Positions 48,950-60,345 of a DNA stretch of 64,000 nucleotides are shown here, piece by piece. Made by a program: the position numbers and the translations under genes. Origin of the DNA: Paguma larvata (lineage: Eukaryota; Chordata; Mammalia; Carnivora; Viverridae); NCBI GenBank assembly GCA_030068075.1, contig CM057839.1:52914960-52978959 (forward strand). Reading direction: 5' to 3'. Each line of letters starts with the position of its first letter. The first letter of the stretch is position 1. The notes under the pieces were generated by a model. It had not been told where the DNA came from, searched no databases, and saw only the letters and a list, made by a program, of their open reading frames with translations.

Positions 48950-49195
48950 GGGGCGCCTGGGTGGCTCAGTCGGTTGAGCGTCCGACTTCAGCTCAGGTCA
49001 TGATCTTGCGGTCCGTGAGTTCGAGCCCCGCATCGGGCTCTGTGCTGACAGCTCAGAGCTTGGAGCCTGCTACGGATTCTGTGTCTCCTTCTCTCTCTGC
49101 CCCTCCCCGACTCATGCTCTGTCTCTCTCTGTCTCAAAAATAAACAAATATTAATAATTAAATAAATAAATAAATAAACATTTAAAAAAATAATA
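48950..49195 (+). mobile_element. CAN SINE, second of a tandem pair
   Basis: Head is near consensus (ggggcgcctgggtggctcag...cggttgagcgtccgactt), body is the 'gctgacagctcagagcttgg' felid form, and the tail is an expanded taaa/aaat microsatellite to about 49,215. It inserted in the A-rich tail of the older copy. Confidence 0.96.
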
Positions 49196-49655
49196 GTAAA
49201 ATAAAATAAAATAATAAAGCAGCAAACCAAACAAACTACTTCCCAGGTATGTTTTGAGTTCAGCCTTATCTTTTATAACTTTTATATTTAGCATCATATT
49301 AAGAGAATAGTTATTTAAAATCCATAATTATTAAGAAAGAAATGTTAAAATGTGTTTGATGTACTGAATTTATTTAATCCAATTTCCATCTTATCTTTTG
49401 CTGTGCCTCCTTATACTAGACAACAGAACATACCAGAATAAAAATGGCAAAAGTGAATTTAGTAGGTTGACGATGGATTTACTCTAACCTGTATGTTAGA
49501 TCAGTAATGCCAATCCCCCTTTTTAAGAGCTTTATATACCATTTCATGCTCCTCAAATGTGCTAACTCCACACTGTCATCCTCAGCTATTATCCTTCCTC
49601 CCTCTAAACAAGAACCCCTTCCATTTCCCTCCTCTCTTTAAAATTTAATTTTCCT

Positions 49656-49863
49656 GGGGCACCTGGATGGTAAAGTTGGTTAAGTGTCTGACTCTTGATT
49701 TTGGCTCAGGTCATGATCTCATGGTTTGTGAGATTGAGCCCCATGTGGGGCTATGCACTGACAGCATGGAGCCTGCTAGGGATTCTCTCTCTCCCTTTTT
49801 CTCTGCCTCTCTCTCTTTCTCTCTCTCTCTTAAAGTAAAAAAGTAAACTCTAAAAAATAAAAT
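49656..49863 (+). mobile_element. CAN SINE
   Basis: Older variant. Target duplication aaaatttaattttcct / aaaattttattttcct. Confidence 0.94.
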
Positions 49864-49872
49864 AAAATTTTA

Positions 49873-50217
49873 TTTTCCTTATCTGACATTTTTAATTTAG
49901 CATAATACTCTCTAGCTCCATCTATATCATTGCAAATGGCATTCACTCATGTGGAATTTAAGAAACAAAACAAACAAGCAAAGGGATAAAGAGAGAGGCA
50001 AACAAAGAAAAAGACTCATAATTATAGAGTGCATATTGATGGTTACTGAAAGGAGGTGGGTGGGGAAGTGGGAGAAATGGGCGATGGGGATTAAGGAGTG
50101 CACTTGTGATGAGCACCAGGTTTGTATGGAATTGTTGATTCACTATATTGTACACCTGAAACTAACATTACACCATATGTTAATTAACGAGAATTTCAAT
50201 TAAAAAAAGTTTCCTTT
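49873..50217 (+). mobile_element. L1 3' end with 5' inversion
   Basis: The first about 68 bases (to 49,940) are antisense L1 ORF2-end sequence: 'tagcataatactctctagct' then 'ccatctatatcattgcaaat'. From 49,941 the orientation switches to sense: 'actcatgtggaatttaagaa' through 'tgtacacctgaaactaacat' then 'tacaccatatgttaatt' to the A-rich tail. This is the arrangement made by twin priming. Confidence 0.88.
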
Positions 50218-51539
50218 TCCTTTATTATTCTCTTTTTTCTCCCATTCTTTCTCAGATGTGATTTTTTTCCTTGAGGCTACCCCCTTCCTCTCTTTTTCTC
50301 TCTTCCTATCTCATATCTGCAATGTTGCCGTTTTCAAGAGCTCTACAAGTATGATCAGATTTCCCAGACCCTAGAAAATCCTCTTTCTAACCCTTTTGGT
50401 TACCTTATAAATTATTGTTTTATTTCTGCCTTTTCATTAGTATTTTGTTTCTTAAAAATGCAATCAACATAATTTATCTCCATTTATCTGATTTTCTTGT
50501 TTTGATGCATGGCATCCCTCCAGTTCTCACACCTAACGCCACAAATTCCAATCCTATGGAGTGAGCTTGTGCTTAGAGTCTAAGTTAAATCTAGTCATAA
50601 GGAAGCAACTCTCAGTCTTTAGACTCCCATTTTCAAATCTCCATGTCAAGTGCTCCAACCTGGAACTAGATTCTGCCTATATCACTGCTCCTAGAACTTA
50701 CTAAAGCCAACCACTTATCAGCTTCAATTTCTGCCTGTTACACTCTTTTCTCCTCCTTTCATGTTTTGACAAATACACATCGAAACATTAACTTCATTAT
50801 TGATGAAGCTGATTGGGAAATGTGTGGGCAAATAGCTTTATTAAATGGAATTCTGTCCTGTTATAGCAGCCTAGAATGTACCCTGTCTGCACTTGGTTTG
50901 CAGGCTAGCTTACAGGAAAAAGTCAGGGGCTAAGCCTTCTTCCAGATTAATTAAAAATAAGTTACTCATCTACTGGGATGAGAGATAAGCTAAAAATGTT
51001 CCTCCCATAATTTTCCATTCCTGGAGAATAGATTGGACATTCTCTTCCCTTTATGGAGAGATGAGTCACAGGAATAAATGTTCCACACCATCCATCTTCT
51101 GCCTCCCTGCTGGGGCTTCTCCCGACTCCTGCTCTGCCCCAGAAAGCTTGTCTAATCTTAGCCACTGTGCCAGCCCTGCTCTTGCCAAAGACACTCGCTC
51201 CTTAACCCTATATACCATGATTCTGCCTCAGAAATCACCTATAGGATCTTAATTACCCAATCTGGTCACACCTTTTCAGCCCTTATCTTCTATGACTTCT
51301 CAGCTCTAAAATTTTGATTACTTCCCATTTTGTTGTGGACAAAGAGGCAAAGATCATGGAGTCAGGCATTATGCTTGTGTACACTAAGTTTTTTATGTAG
51401 TTGTCATTGTTTCTGATCAGAAGAGAATTCTCTTCATAACCAAGTTCGTCTATTGAGGCTTTTCTAAAAATCAACATTCACGTGAAAATGACTTTCAACT
51501 GATATAAGAGAGAAATAGGACCTGTGAAGTAAAGACAGA

Positions 51540-51875
51540 TCAAAGGTTAGGTTCAAATCCCAATTCTGACACTTATTAGTTATTTGACTTTATCTAATTT
51601 CTCATTGCTTTGGTAATTTTATTCATAAACAGAAATTTATGAAATAGTACTAATTTTATAAACAGTAGTTAATATATGTTAAATACTTAATTTTAATCTC
51701 TAAAGACTTTATATACATTATCTTATTTAACTCTACAACAAGTCCATGAAGTAAGTCCTAGTATTATTCCCACCCACTGAGACTTAATGAATGTAAGAGA
51801 TTTGCCCAAAGTTACACCACTAGTAAATGATAGTTTGGAACTAATCTAGTAAAACATGTATTAGAACTCAGGCTT
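51540..51875. repeat. Two MIR fragments in opposite orientation
   Basis: A plus-strand MIR 5' part ('caaatcccaattctgacact') at 51,545-51,615 is followed by an antisense MIR at about 51,690-51,870 ('gacttaatgaatgtaagaga' then 'tttgcccaaagttacaccac'). Confidence 0.7.
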
Positions 51876-52211
51876 ATATAACTTAGAAGTTAAAGCTCTA
51901 AACAATTGAGTTTTTCTTTTTCCCCATAATTAACTGTATACAAAGACTTCCTACAGTGCCTTGTACAGAATATGAAGTCATTCATTCGAGAGTTAGCTAT
52001 TATCATTATCATCCTCTTCATCATTATGGTTATCTCCATTACTATTAAACAAAAGATTACATTCTAACTTGACCAGCAGTCTTTGTGTAGTCTTTTATCA
52101 ATTTGGTGTGTTATCATGTTTCTGCTAAAAGGGGTCAACTCTTTTTCTCTGCAAACTTTACAGCGTTATACATACACTAGATGAAAACATGGGCATGTTC
52201 TGTTGTAAGTA

Positions 52212-53085
52212 TAGGAAGACACATGAAAAGATGCTCAACATTACTCATCATCAGGGAAATCAAAGCCACACTGAGATACCACCCCACGCCAGTCCAAGTG
52301 GCTAAAATTAACAACTCAGGAAACAACAGATGTTGGCGAGGATGTGGAGAAATGGGAACCCTCTTCCGCTGTTGGTGGGAATGCAAACTGGTGCAGCCTC
52401 TCTGGAAGATAGTGTGGAGGTTCCTCAAAAAATTAAAAATAGAGCTACCCTAAGACCCAGCAATAGCACTACTAGGAATTTATCCAAAGGATGCAGGAGT
52501 GCTGATTCAAGGGGCACAAGCACCCTAAAGTTTATAGCAGAGCTTTCAACAATAGCCAAATTATGGAAAGAGCCCAAATGTCTATCAGCTGATGAATGCA
52601 TAAAGAAGATGTGGTTTATATATACAATGGAATACTACCTGGCAATGAGAAAGAATGAAATCCTGCCATTTGCAACAATGTGGATGGAACTGGAGGGTAT
52701 TATGCTAAGTGAAATGAGTCAGTGAGAGAAAGACAGATATCATATGTTTTCACTCAACTATGGAACTTGAGAAACTTTACAGAAGACCATAGGGTAAGGG
52801 AAGGGGAAGAAATAGTTTCAAACAGAGGGAAGCAAACCCATAAGAGACTATTAAATGCAAATAATAAACTGAGAGTTGATGGGGGAGGGGGTGGGGGAGA
52901 AGGGAAAATGGGTGATGGGCATTGAGGAGGTCATTTGTTGGAATGAGCAGTGGGCGTCGCATGTAAGCGATGAATCATGGGAATCTACCCCTGAAACTAA
53001 GAGCACTCTGTACACACTGTATGGTAGCTAACTTGACACTAAATTATATTAAAAAGAAGTCAATAAATAAATAACACATGAAATT
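52212..53085 (+). mobile_element. 5'-truncated carnivore L1 with ORF2 C-terminal remnant
   Basis: DNA begins in the conserved late ORF2 stretch ('aaaagatgctcaacattact', 'gatgttggcgaggatgtgga', 'gggaatgcaaactggtgcag') and proceeds through the 3' UTR ('aactgagagttgatggggga', 'gggtgatgggcattgaggag') to an aataaataa tail. Frameshifts and stops break the ORF2 remnant, so it is dead. Possible target duplication acacatgaaa at 52,219 and 53,074. Confidence 0.93.
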
Positions 53086-53104
53086 TAAAAAGAAAATAAA
53101 ATTA

Positions 53105-53300
53105 AAGTTAAAAAAATAAGTTAAGAGCAAGGAAAATTTCCTATGAGACAAAATACAGAAGCAACAAAGAAAAATATTGATAACTTTACTACATAAAATT
53201 AAACAACTTTTGCATGGAAAAAATAAGTACTATAAACAAAGTAAAAAGACAAATGACAAACTGAAATAAATATCTGCTACTTTCATTACAAATAAAACTA
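53105..53300 (+). mobile_element. Old L1 ORF2 fragment, left part
   Basis: 'gaagcaacaaagaaaaatat' and 'aaacaacttttgcatggaaa' match L1 ORF2. The element seems to resume at 54,955, so the L1 between is probably a later insertion. Confidence 0.65.
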
Positions 53301-54893
53301 TTCTGGCATTGAGACAAACACACTGACTAATGAAATAGAATACAGAGCCCAGAAAGCAAACCTTAACAAATGTGATCAATAATTTTTGACAAGTGTGTGA
53401 GGATCATTCAATGGGGAGAGGAGAGTCTTTTCAACAAAAGGGCTGGAAAGTGGATATTCCCATGTAAAAGAATGAAGTTGAATTATTACCTTACATCAAA
53501 TATAAAAATTAACTCAAAATGGATCAAAGATCTAAATGTAAGAACCAAAACAATAAAACTCTTAGAAAAACACAGAGAGGAAAAGCATTGTGACATTGGA
53601 TTTGGCAAGGATTTCACAAATATGATGCCAAAAGCACAGGCAAAATGAAAAAAATAGATAAATTGGATTTCATCAAAATTGAAAATTTCTGCACATCAAA
53701 GGACAGAGTGAAAAGTCAACCCATGAAGTGGGAAAAATATTTTTGAATTACATAACTGATAAGGGATTAATAATCTAGAATATATAAAGAACTCTTACAA
53801 CTTACCACCACCGACAAAAATAACTCAATTAAAAAATGGACAGGAGCGCTGTTGTGGCTCAGTCAGTTGAGTGTCCAGTTTTGGCTCAGGTCATAATCTC
53901 ACGGTTCATAAGTTTGAACCCCACATCAGGCTCACTGTTCTCAGCACAGAGCCTGCTTCAGATCCTCTGTCCCCCCCCCCTTTTCCTACCCCTCCCCTGC
54001 TCATGCTCTCTCAAGAATAAACATTAAAAAATATTTATAAAAAATGGACAAAGAACTTAGACATTTCTCCAAAGAAAATATACCAATGGCCGATAAGCAC
54101 ATGAAAAGATGCTCTCTATCACTAATTAGGGAAATGCAGACAAAAATCAAATGAAATTCTACCTTATATTCATAAGGATGGCTATTATAAAATAAGGTAA
54201 GTGGTTGAAAAGATGTCGAGAAATTGAAAACCCTGTGCATTGCTGGTGGGAATATAAAATGGTACAGCTTCTGTGGAAAAGGTATGGTGTTTTTTCAAAA
54301 ATTAAACATAGAATTACCATATGATCCAGCAGTTCCACTCCTATGTAAATACGCAAAAAGAATTAAAAGCAGGGACTCAAACACGAATGTTCATAGCATA
54401 ATAACTCATAACAGCAAAAAGGTAGGAAAAATTCCAATGTCCACAAAGAGGTAAATGGATCAACAAAATGTGGTATATACATACAGTGGAATATTATTCA
54501 GCTTAAAAAGGAAGGAAATCCTGACACATGCTACAACATGGAAAAACATGACACTATGCTAAGTGAAATAAGCCTGATACAAAAGGGAAAATGTTACACA
54601 ATTCCACTTACATGAGGTACCTAGGGAAGTCAAATTCATGGAGACATAAAATAGAAAGGTAGTTTCCAGGAACTAGAGGGAGGAGGAATGGAAAGCTACT
54701 GTTTAATCATAACGGAGTTTCAGTTTGAGAAGATGAAAAAGTTCTGGGTGAGATGAGGGTGAGAGTTGCTGGTAATGGCACAACAATGTGAATGTACTTA
54801 ATGCTACTGAACTGTACACATAAAAATAGTTAAAATGGTAACTTTTATGTCATATATATTTTACCACCGTAAACAACAACAACAACAACAAAG
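53300..54893 (+). mobile_element. Old L1 ORF2 end and 3' UTR, itself split by a SINE
   Basis: ORF2-derived text ('aatggggagaggagagtctt', 'agatctaaatgtaagaacca', 'attggatttcatcaaaattg', 'gtggaatattattcagctta') leads to an L1M 3' UTR ('ggcacaacaatgtgaatgta') and a (CAA)n tail at 54,871-54,893. Many stops; inactive. Confidence 0.88.
53843..54038 (+). mobile_element. CAN SINE inserted in L1
   Basis: Diverged head (ggagcgctgttgtggctcag) but intact box B. Perfect target duplication aaaaaatggaca at 53,831-53,842 and 54,039-54,050; L1 sequence continues unbroken on both sides. Confidence 0.97.
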
Positions 54894-54954
54894 AATTATT
54901 ATTGCTTATACAAAAGGTCTCAAAAATTGAGAAGATCCATCAACTCTAATTTTT

Positions 54955-55790
54955 TAAAAGATTAAACATTTTTAAAAGAATTCACAGAAAAATAAATTCT
55001 TATGGCCTTTAAACATATGAGAGAGTGCTTTCTAATTGAATTATTAGAGAAATGTGAATTAAAATGCATTTATATAAAAGTTAACTCTCCTATCATGTGG
55101 GAAAAATCCCAAAAGCTTGACAATGTACTCTGATGGCAAGACTTTGGAGAAGCAAGCGGTCTCATATATTGTTGTTGATAGGGATACAAAATGGTTCAAC
55201 CCCATGAACCATTATAGAAAAATGCTATAAGACCAAGCAAAATTGTGTGTATAAATATATGTAGTTTGTATATAAAATTCAACTTAGCAATTCCACTTCT
55301 AGAGATCTATTCCAAAGACATACTGGCTCAAATAGAAAATGACATTTTCACAGGAGTGATTCATTATAGTACTGTTTATTGTACCAAAAGATTAGAAACA
55401 ACTCAAATGTTCATTAAGAGTTGAATAAGCTATAGGGGACAGGGGAGGGTAAAAATAAAAAAAGAATTGAGGGGCACCTGGGTGGCTCAGTCGGTTAAGC
55501 GTCTGACTGTGGCTCAAGTCATGATCTCGCTGTCCATGAGTTCAAGCCCTGCGTCAGGCTCTGTGCTGACAGCTCAGAGCCTGGAGCTGCTTCGGATTCT
55601 ATGTCTCCCTCTCTCCCCCTCCCCACTCACGCTCTGTCTCTCTTTCTCTCTCAAAAATAAACATTAAAAAAAAAAAGAATAAGCTATGGACATCCATTAG
55701 AATGGAAAACTATGTAGCTATAAAAAAGAAATTAGACTCTACATAAAAAATTAGTCTGAAACTACCTTATTATTAAAAATAGCATCATGA
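54955..55790 (+). mobile_element. Old L1 ORF2 fragment, right part
   Basis: 'ttcacagaaaaataaattct' then 'tatggcctttaaacatatga' and 'aacttagcaattccacttct' and 'tagaaacaactcaaatgttc' are L1 ORF2. It continues the copy begun at 53,105 and is interrupted by the SINE at 55,434-55,676. Confidence 0.8.
55434..55676 (+). mobile_element. CAN SINE with 37-base 5' extension
   Basis: The SINE proper starts at 55,471. A perfect 11-base target duplication gaataagctat lies at 55,423-55,433 and 55,677-55,687. The inserted unit therefore includes 37 extra bases (55,434-55,470, beginning aggggacaggggaggg) in front of the SINE head. Confidence 0.9.
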
Positions 55791-55799
55791 TTGTCATTT

Positions 55800-57490
55800 T
55801 GAAAATAAACATTCATATTAATGTGATTAAGCAACTAGATTTTCAGTATTAAAGGAAAAAAATACACCTATGAAATTGAAGGTAAAATTGAGTAAAAACT
55901 ATATGTAATCTTTGAATTGAAAATACAGTATAAACTCATTTTCTTCCCAAAAATACTGATATCTCCTACCTCCACCCACTGAAAAACCCTAGGAACAATG
56001 GCAGCCTAAGTTGCCCTTGTAAACTTAGTTTGCATTATTAGAAAACTAGCCCCAAATACAGGATGAAATAGGTTTCTACATGCAGCTGATGAGACTATAT
56101 CTTAATTATCAAATCCTGGTCTGCACCTCTCACAGGACAATATTCAGGCAGAATATAACCAGAGACATGACTAGAATGTTGAAGGGACTAGAACTTATAT
56201 AAGTTGTTACAAAAGAACTGGGAATATTTAGCCCCGAGAAACAGTGTTTGGGCTGGACATGGGCTAAATATTCCTAGCTTTTTGAAACACAACTCACTGT
56301 CACTTTTTTAAAAATGGAATTAGAATATATTGTTCATAATGTTTTATAGTGTACATTTTCTCTTAGCCAATGGATTCAGACTCTTGGTAATATGCATATT
56401 AATAAACTCTTTTTTCCATTATTTAATTAGGTATATTTGGCCTTTCATTTTTTATTCCCTCCTCTCTAATAACCACCATTTTAAATAGTGCTATATTTTA
56501 ATTCAGATTCAAAGAATGCTTACATTTTCAAGAGCTTGGGAGAATATTGAACTTATTTGCCTAAATCATGATGTATTAGCAATTACAATAGTTAATATCA
56601 CAGAATACACATTTTCTCTTTGGTACATGGGATATTAAACCATGTTACTATGGTTGCTTATCAGCTACTTGGTGCTTTTCCATTTCTCTATGTAGATTAT
56701 TTTTCAAATAACCCTGGTTAAAGCAGCCATAATTGTACTAAACTGTATCTGAAAATTAAAGCATCTGGGAAACATCCTAATGAAAGCTCAAAACTCCCTT
56801 TGTATGAGAAAATTAGCACTCTCTAAGGCCTAATAAGCATGGTTAAGGATACCTCTGATGCCAAAACTCTGAAAAGTACTCAAAACCCCTGTGCCGTCAG
56901 CTAATGGAATATTGTAATTTAAGGGGAAAAAGTAAAGAATGTTTGAAAGTGATTAAAAGAGAAGCTATTTTCAGTGGTGTAAAGAGTAATATAATAGACA
57001 CAGAAAGCTGGTTTCCTGAAAATGATTTTGCTACAAATGTAATTAGGAAAGATATAAAGTGTGTCATTGGGAAAATTACATTAAAATTATAGTTAAACTT
57101 CATAATTATGCATAACCCATATAGAAACAATAAAAACAAAGTGAAATTTCCCCAAATTACCCTAAATATGCATTAAACTTATGATTAATGTACAATATTA
57201 AGAGAAATATTCTGGTTTTCATTTTTAATACATATTTTCTTTCTATTCCCATACAGTCTCATTTGTTGAGTTGTAGTTTCATAAAGCTTATTACCAGCTC
57301 TCTTTTTTAAAGGATAGAACATTTTACCTAATTTTTCAATATATAAAACTCTTATAAAGCATGGTTCAACCAAAGTATTTATAATTGAAGAAGACAAAAG
57401 CATATTTTTTGTGGCTTGTTAAGCATGTTTACTTTCATTAGAGCTAAACTAAAAGCATAATTTCATTTTCTAGAAAGGCATTTTTTTAAA
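55800..57490. other. Repeat-poor AT-rich DNA
   Basis: No recognised transposable element for about 1.7 kb inside an otherwise repeat-dense half. Short open frames only. Confidence 0.45.
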
Positions 57491-57494
57491 ACAG

Positions 57495-57578
57495 TTTTAG
57501 TCTTTTTTTTTAATTTAAATTCAAGTTAATTAACATACAGTGTAGTCTTGGCTTCAGGAATAGAACCCAGTGATTCAA
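57495..57578 (-). mobile_element. Very short L1 3' end, antisense
   Basis: 'aattcaagttaattaacata' then 'cagtgtagtcttggcttcag' and 'aacccagtgattca' match the reversed 3' terminus of a carnivore L1 after a T-rich start. Confidence 0.7.
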
Positions 57579-57765
57579 AAACATTTGTGTTCATAAATAT
57601 TCACATTTTGATTTAAAATCATAAAAGTAGATTTTGGAATAGTCATGGAATAACTAATTCTCATGTTCTTTTATAGATGATAAATGAAATTATCTGTTAT
57701 TTGGTATTATCCAAATAATTCCATGCCACACTGTTCATAATAAAGCCCAGTGTTTAAAAGTCTAA

Positions 57766-57977
57766 AATTATTTTATTTATTTATTTTTTTAGAGAGCAAG
57801 AGAACGCCAGCCAGGGAGAAGGGCAGAGCTCCAGAGAGAGAGAGAATCTTATGCAGGCTCCACACTCAGCGCAGAGCCCAGCACAGGGTTCAGTCCCATG
57901 ACCATGGCTGGGATCATGACTGGGACCAAAAAAATCAAGAGTCAAATACTCAACTGACTGAGCCAACCAGGCATTCC
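57766..57977 (-). mobile_element. CAN SINE, older variant
   Basis: Ends actgactgagccaaccaggc; starts with a (TTTA)n-type reversed tail. Target duplications are no longer clear, consistent with age. Confidence 0.92.
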
Positions 57978-58479
57978 TTAACCGATTTTAAACACGGATT
58001 TCTACATAAATTCTCTAAGTTGTAAGCAAATATTTATGCTGATTCAGAAATCATAATATAGGTTTCTAAGCTGTGGCATTACAGAGAAATGGAGGCTGAA
58101 GGCAGAGTTGGAGTTAATTCCTGAATGTAGGAGTGAGAACTTTAAGGCAAAGAGAATATGTGAAAATGTATGCTTACGGAAGAGTTAAAATTTTGTTCTG
58201 ACTGGAGTATAGGGTTGTTAGATTGAACAGGAAAAAATGAGAGTGAACAAGCTGGTTGGGACAGATGTGTAAGTGTTAACTATTTAGTGATTACATGGAT
58301 TTTGTGTCCGTGGAAAGTTTTTCTTTTTTCTTTCTTTTTAGAAGAGGCATTATATGCTCAGTTTTTACTCACAGAAAAGAACTCAAGCAATAGCTTTAAC
58401 AACAGTACTAGAGCTAAGAGAGACTGAAGATAGGAATGTTGGGAGATATCGATAACAAGAATAATGGTTGATTATCTTA

Positions 58480-58600
58480 TTCACTAATTCATTCAACATA
58501 CATCAGAGTACCTTATATGCACTTCGGGTATCTGCTAGGTTGTGGAGATGCCAACAGGAATAAAACAGAAAAACTTCCAGAGTCTGATGAGTAGAAACAA
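58480..58600 (-). mobile_element. LINE-2 fragment, antisense
   Basis: 'actaattcattcaacataca' then 'tctgctaggttgtggagatg' and 'ccaacaggaataaaacagaa' match the reversed L2 3' region. Confidence 0.65.
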
Positions 58601-58754
58601 TCACAAGAACTTATAATGCTTTGCAGTTCACGTCAAACATCATATCTTCTTTTAAGCCTCCCTGTCTCCATTTGGTATTAAGTGCTGCTTATTTTGTGTT
58701 TCCACAAAGTTAGATTTATTGTTTCTATTACAGGGTGTTTTATATTGTATTTGA

Positions 58755-58945
58755 ACCTATTATATATATATAGGTATATATATATATATAATGAATCTAT
58801 CATACATATATGTATGTGTGTATGTATGTGTATATATAGGTATGTATATATATGTATATACATATCTTGTATATATGTATATATATATCTTGTATATATG
58901 TATATATGTGTATATATACATGCATACATACATGTATATATCTTG
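58755..58945. repeat. Compound TATA/TGTA microsatellite
   Basis: About 190 bases of tatata, tatgta, tgtgta and gtatat units with repeated ttgtatatatg blocks. Open frames on both strands are purely low-complexity. Confidence 0.92.
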
Positions 58946-60136
58946 CTGACTAAATTGATCTCCTGGATGAAAAGAATCATGCCATATTTATTTTTGCAGT
59001 TACCTAACACAGAGAAGGTAGAACTTGAAAATTGTTTCTTTGCCATCAGTTCAGTGTTTTGAGCTATAACCTGTACTAGTTAGCCTCTTTTTTAGACTAT
59101 GTCACAAAAGTGAAAGTCTACATTCATGTTTTGCTCCTATTGCTGGACCCCACTTGCATAAGTGTATGACATTTTGCAGTAGTTTTAAATTATTCATATA
59201 TTGGCTAGAAGTTTTGAGGACCAGCAACATTAACTTTAAAAGTATTTTGAAGTTCAGAGCAAAAAGGATTATATTTACTTTAGCTTAGTATAAAATAATT
59301 TTCACAGCAGCAATACTTCTTTTGGCAATTATTAATTTTATATTTTTAAATGTTGCTATGGTAAAAATATCACAAAGATATTATAAGATATTATGAGCAA
59401 TACTCTTAAAGTTATAAATTTAAAAAAAAACCATGCTGGCAGATGCTATGACTTTCATATTTACAATGTTCTGTCTTATAGATCCGTATGTCTTTGTAGT
59501 TTTCTGAGTTAATTACTCTTAATCTGCAACAGACTATTATTCCAGTGTTCCTGAGCTATAAGTAGCATAATGAATTATTAGAAGGGAGAATTACTAATTT
59601 CAAAAAAATGGAAAACATGGAAAAGAACGGCTTGAGAGAACCAGAATGATTATATAAAGAGATAGGGTCTGTGGAGGTGCACACAGGATTTATTCCTGTC
59701 CCTGTCTTCTCATCTGGTTGGAATGAGAGCAACAAAGATATTTTCCCTAAATACCACACTTTTGGTCTCCTTATATGAGTCTTTTAATACAGTTGTATAA
59801 AGTCATGGGACCTTAACACAGTTGGAAAAATATCCTATACTTTGAAATTGGGATCTCAGAATCAAGATTTATTTAATAAATTATTGTATGCAGCAACATA
59901 GTAATTCCTAACAACACTAACATCAGAAAAGATAAATGCAACATAGTGATTGACTTACTGTGTTTGAAGACTAATAGTGTATTTTTATATTCACACTAAA
60001 TATATGGAATAAAGTTTGTGCCTTTTGGCTTGCTTTTTAAATTTAAAGCAAATAAATGATATCAAAATTATACTAAATGGGACAATGATTAAATTTCAAA
60101 GGCGTAAGTTTCTTCGTTTTTTGTTTTGTTTTTTTG

Positions 60137-60162
60137 TCTGCTGCTGCTGCTGCTCCTGCTGG
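60137..60162 (+). repeat. (CTG)n trinucleotide run
   Basis: Six CTG/CTC-type units in a row after a T-rich tract. Short and interrupted (ctcctg). Confidence 0.8.
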
Positions 60163-60254
60163 GAGAGGGATTGATCGGGAATGAGCAGCAGGAGTAGAAT
60201 AATTGTCATCTCTTGAAAATAGATTTCAGTGTGTGATTATTTTTGCAAGGGGAA

Positions 60255-60345
60255 TTACTTCAGGATTCCCAGAAGCAGAGTCTGAGCAAGTGATTTATTA
60301 CTCAAGCCCTCTCAGGTGAAATTGGTAAGGGAAGCCAGACTAGTA
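60255..60345. repeat. Unclassified repeat, cognate of 15,765 region
   Basis: 'attcccagaagcagagtctg' then 'agcaagtgatttattactca'. It shares word order with the 15.8-kb element; class not determined. Confidence 0.35.

Noticed and set aside
52330..52725. 131-codon frame that looks like a real protein end
   Set aside because: It is a decayed C-terminal piece of L1 ORF2 within a truncated element, not a host gene.
58678..59062. Overlapping frames of 122 and 126 codons on opposite strands
   Set aside because: Both are translations of the TATA/TGTA microsatellite.
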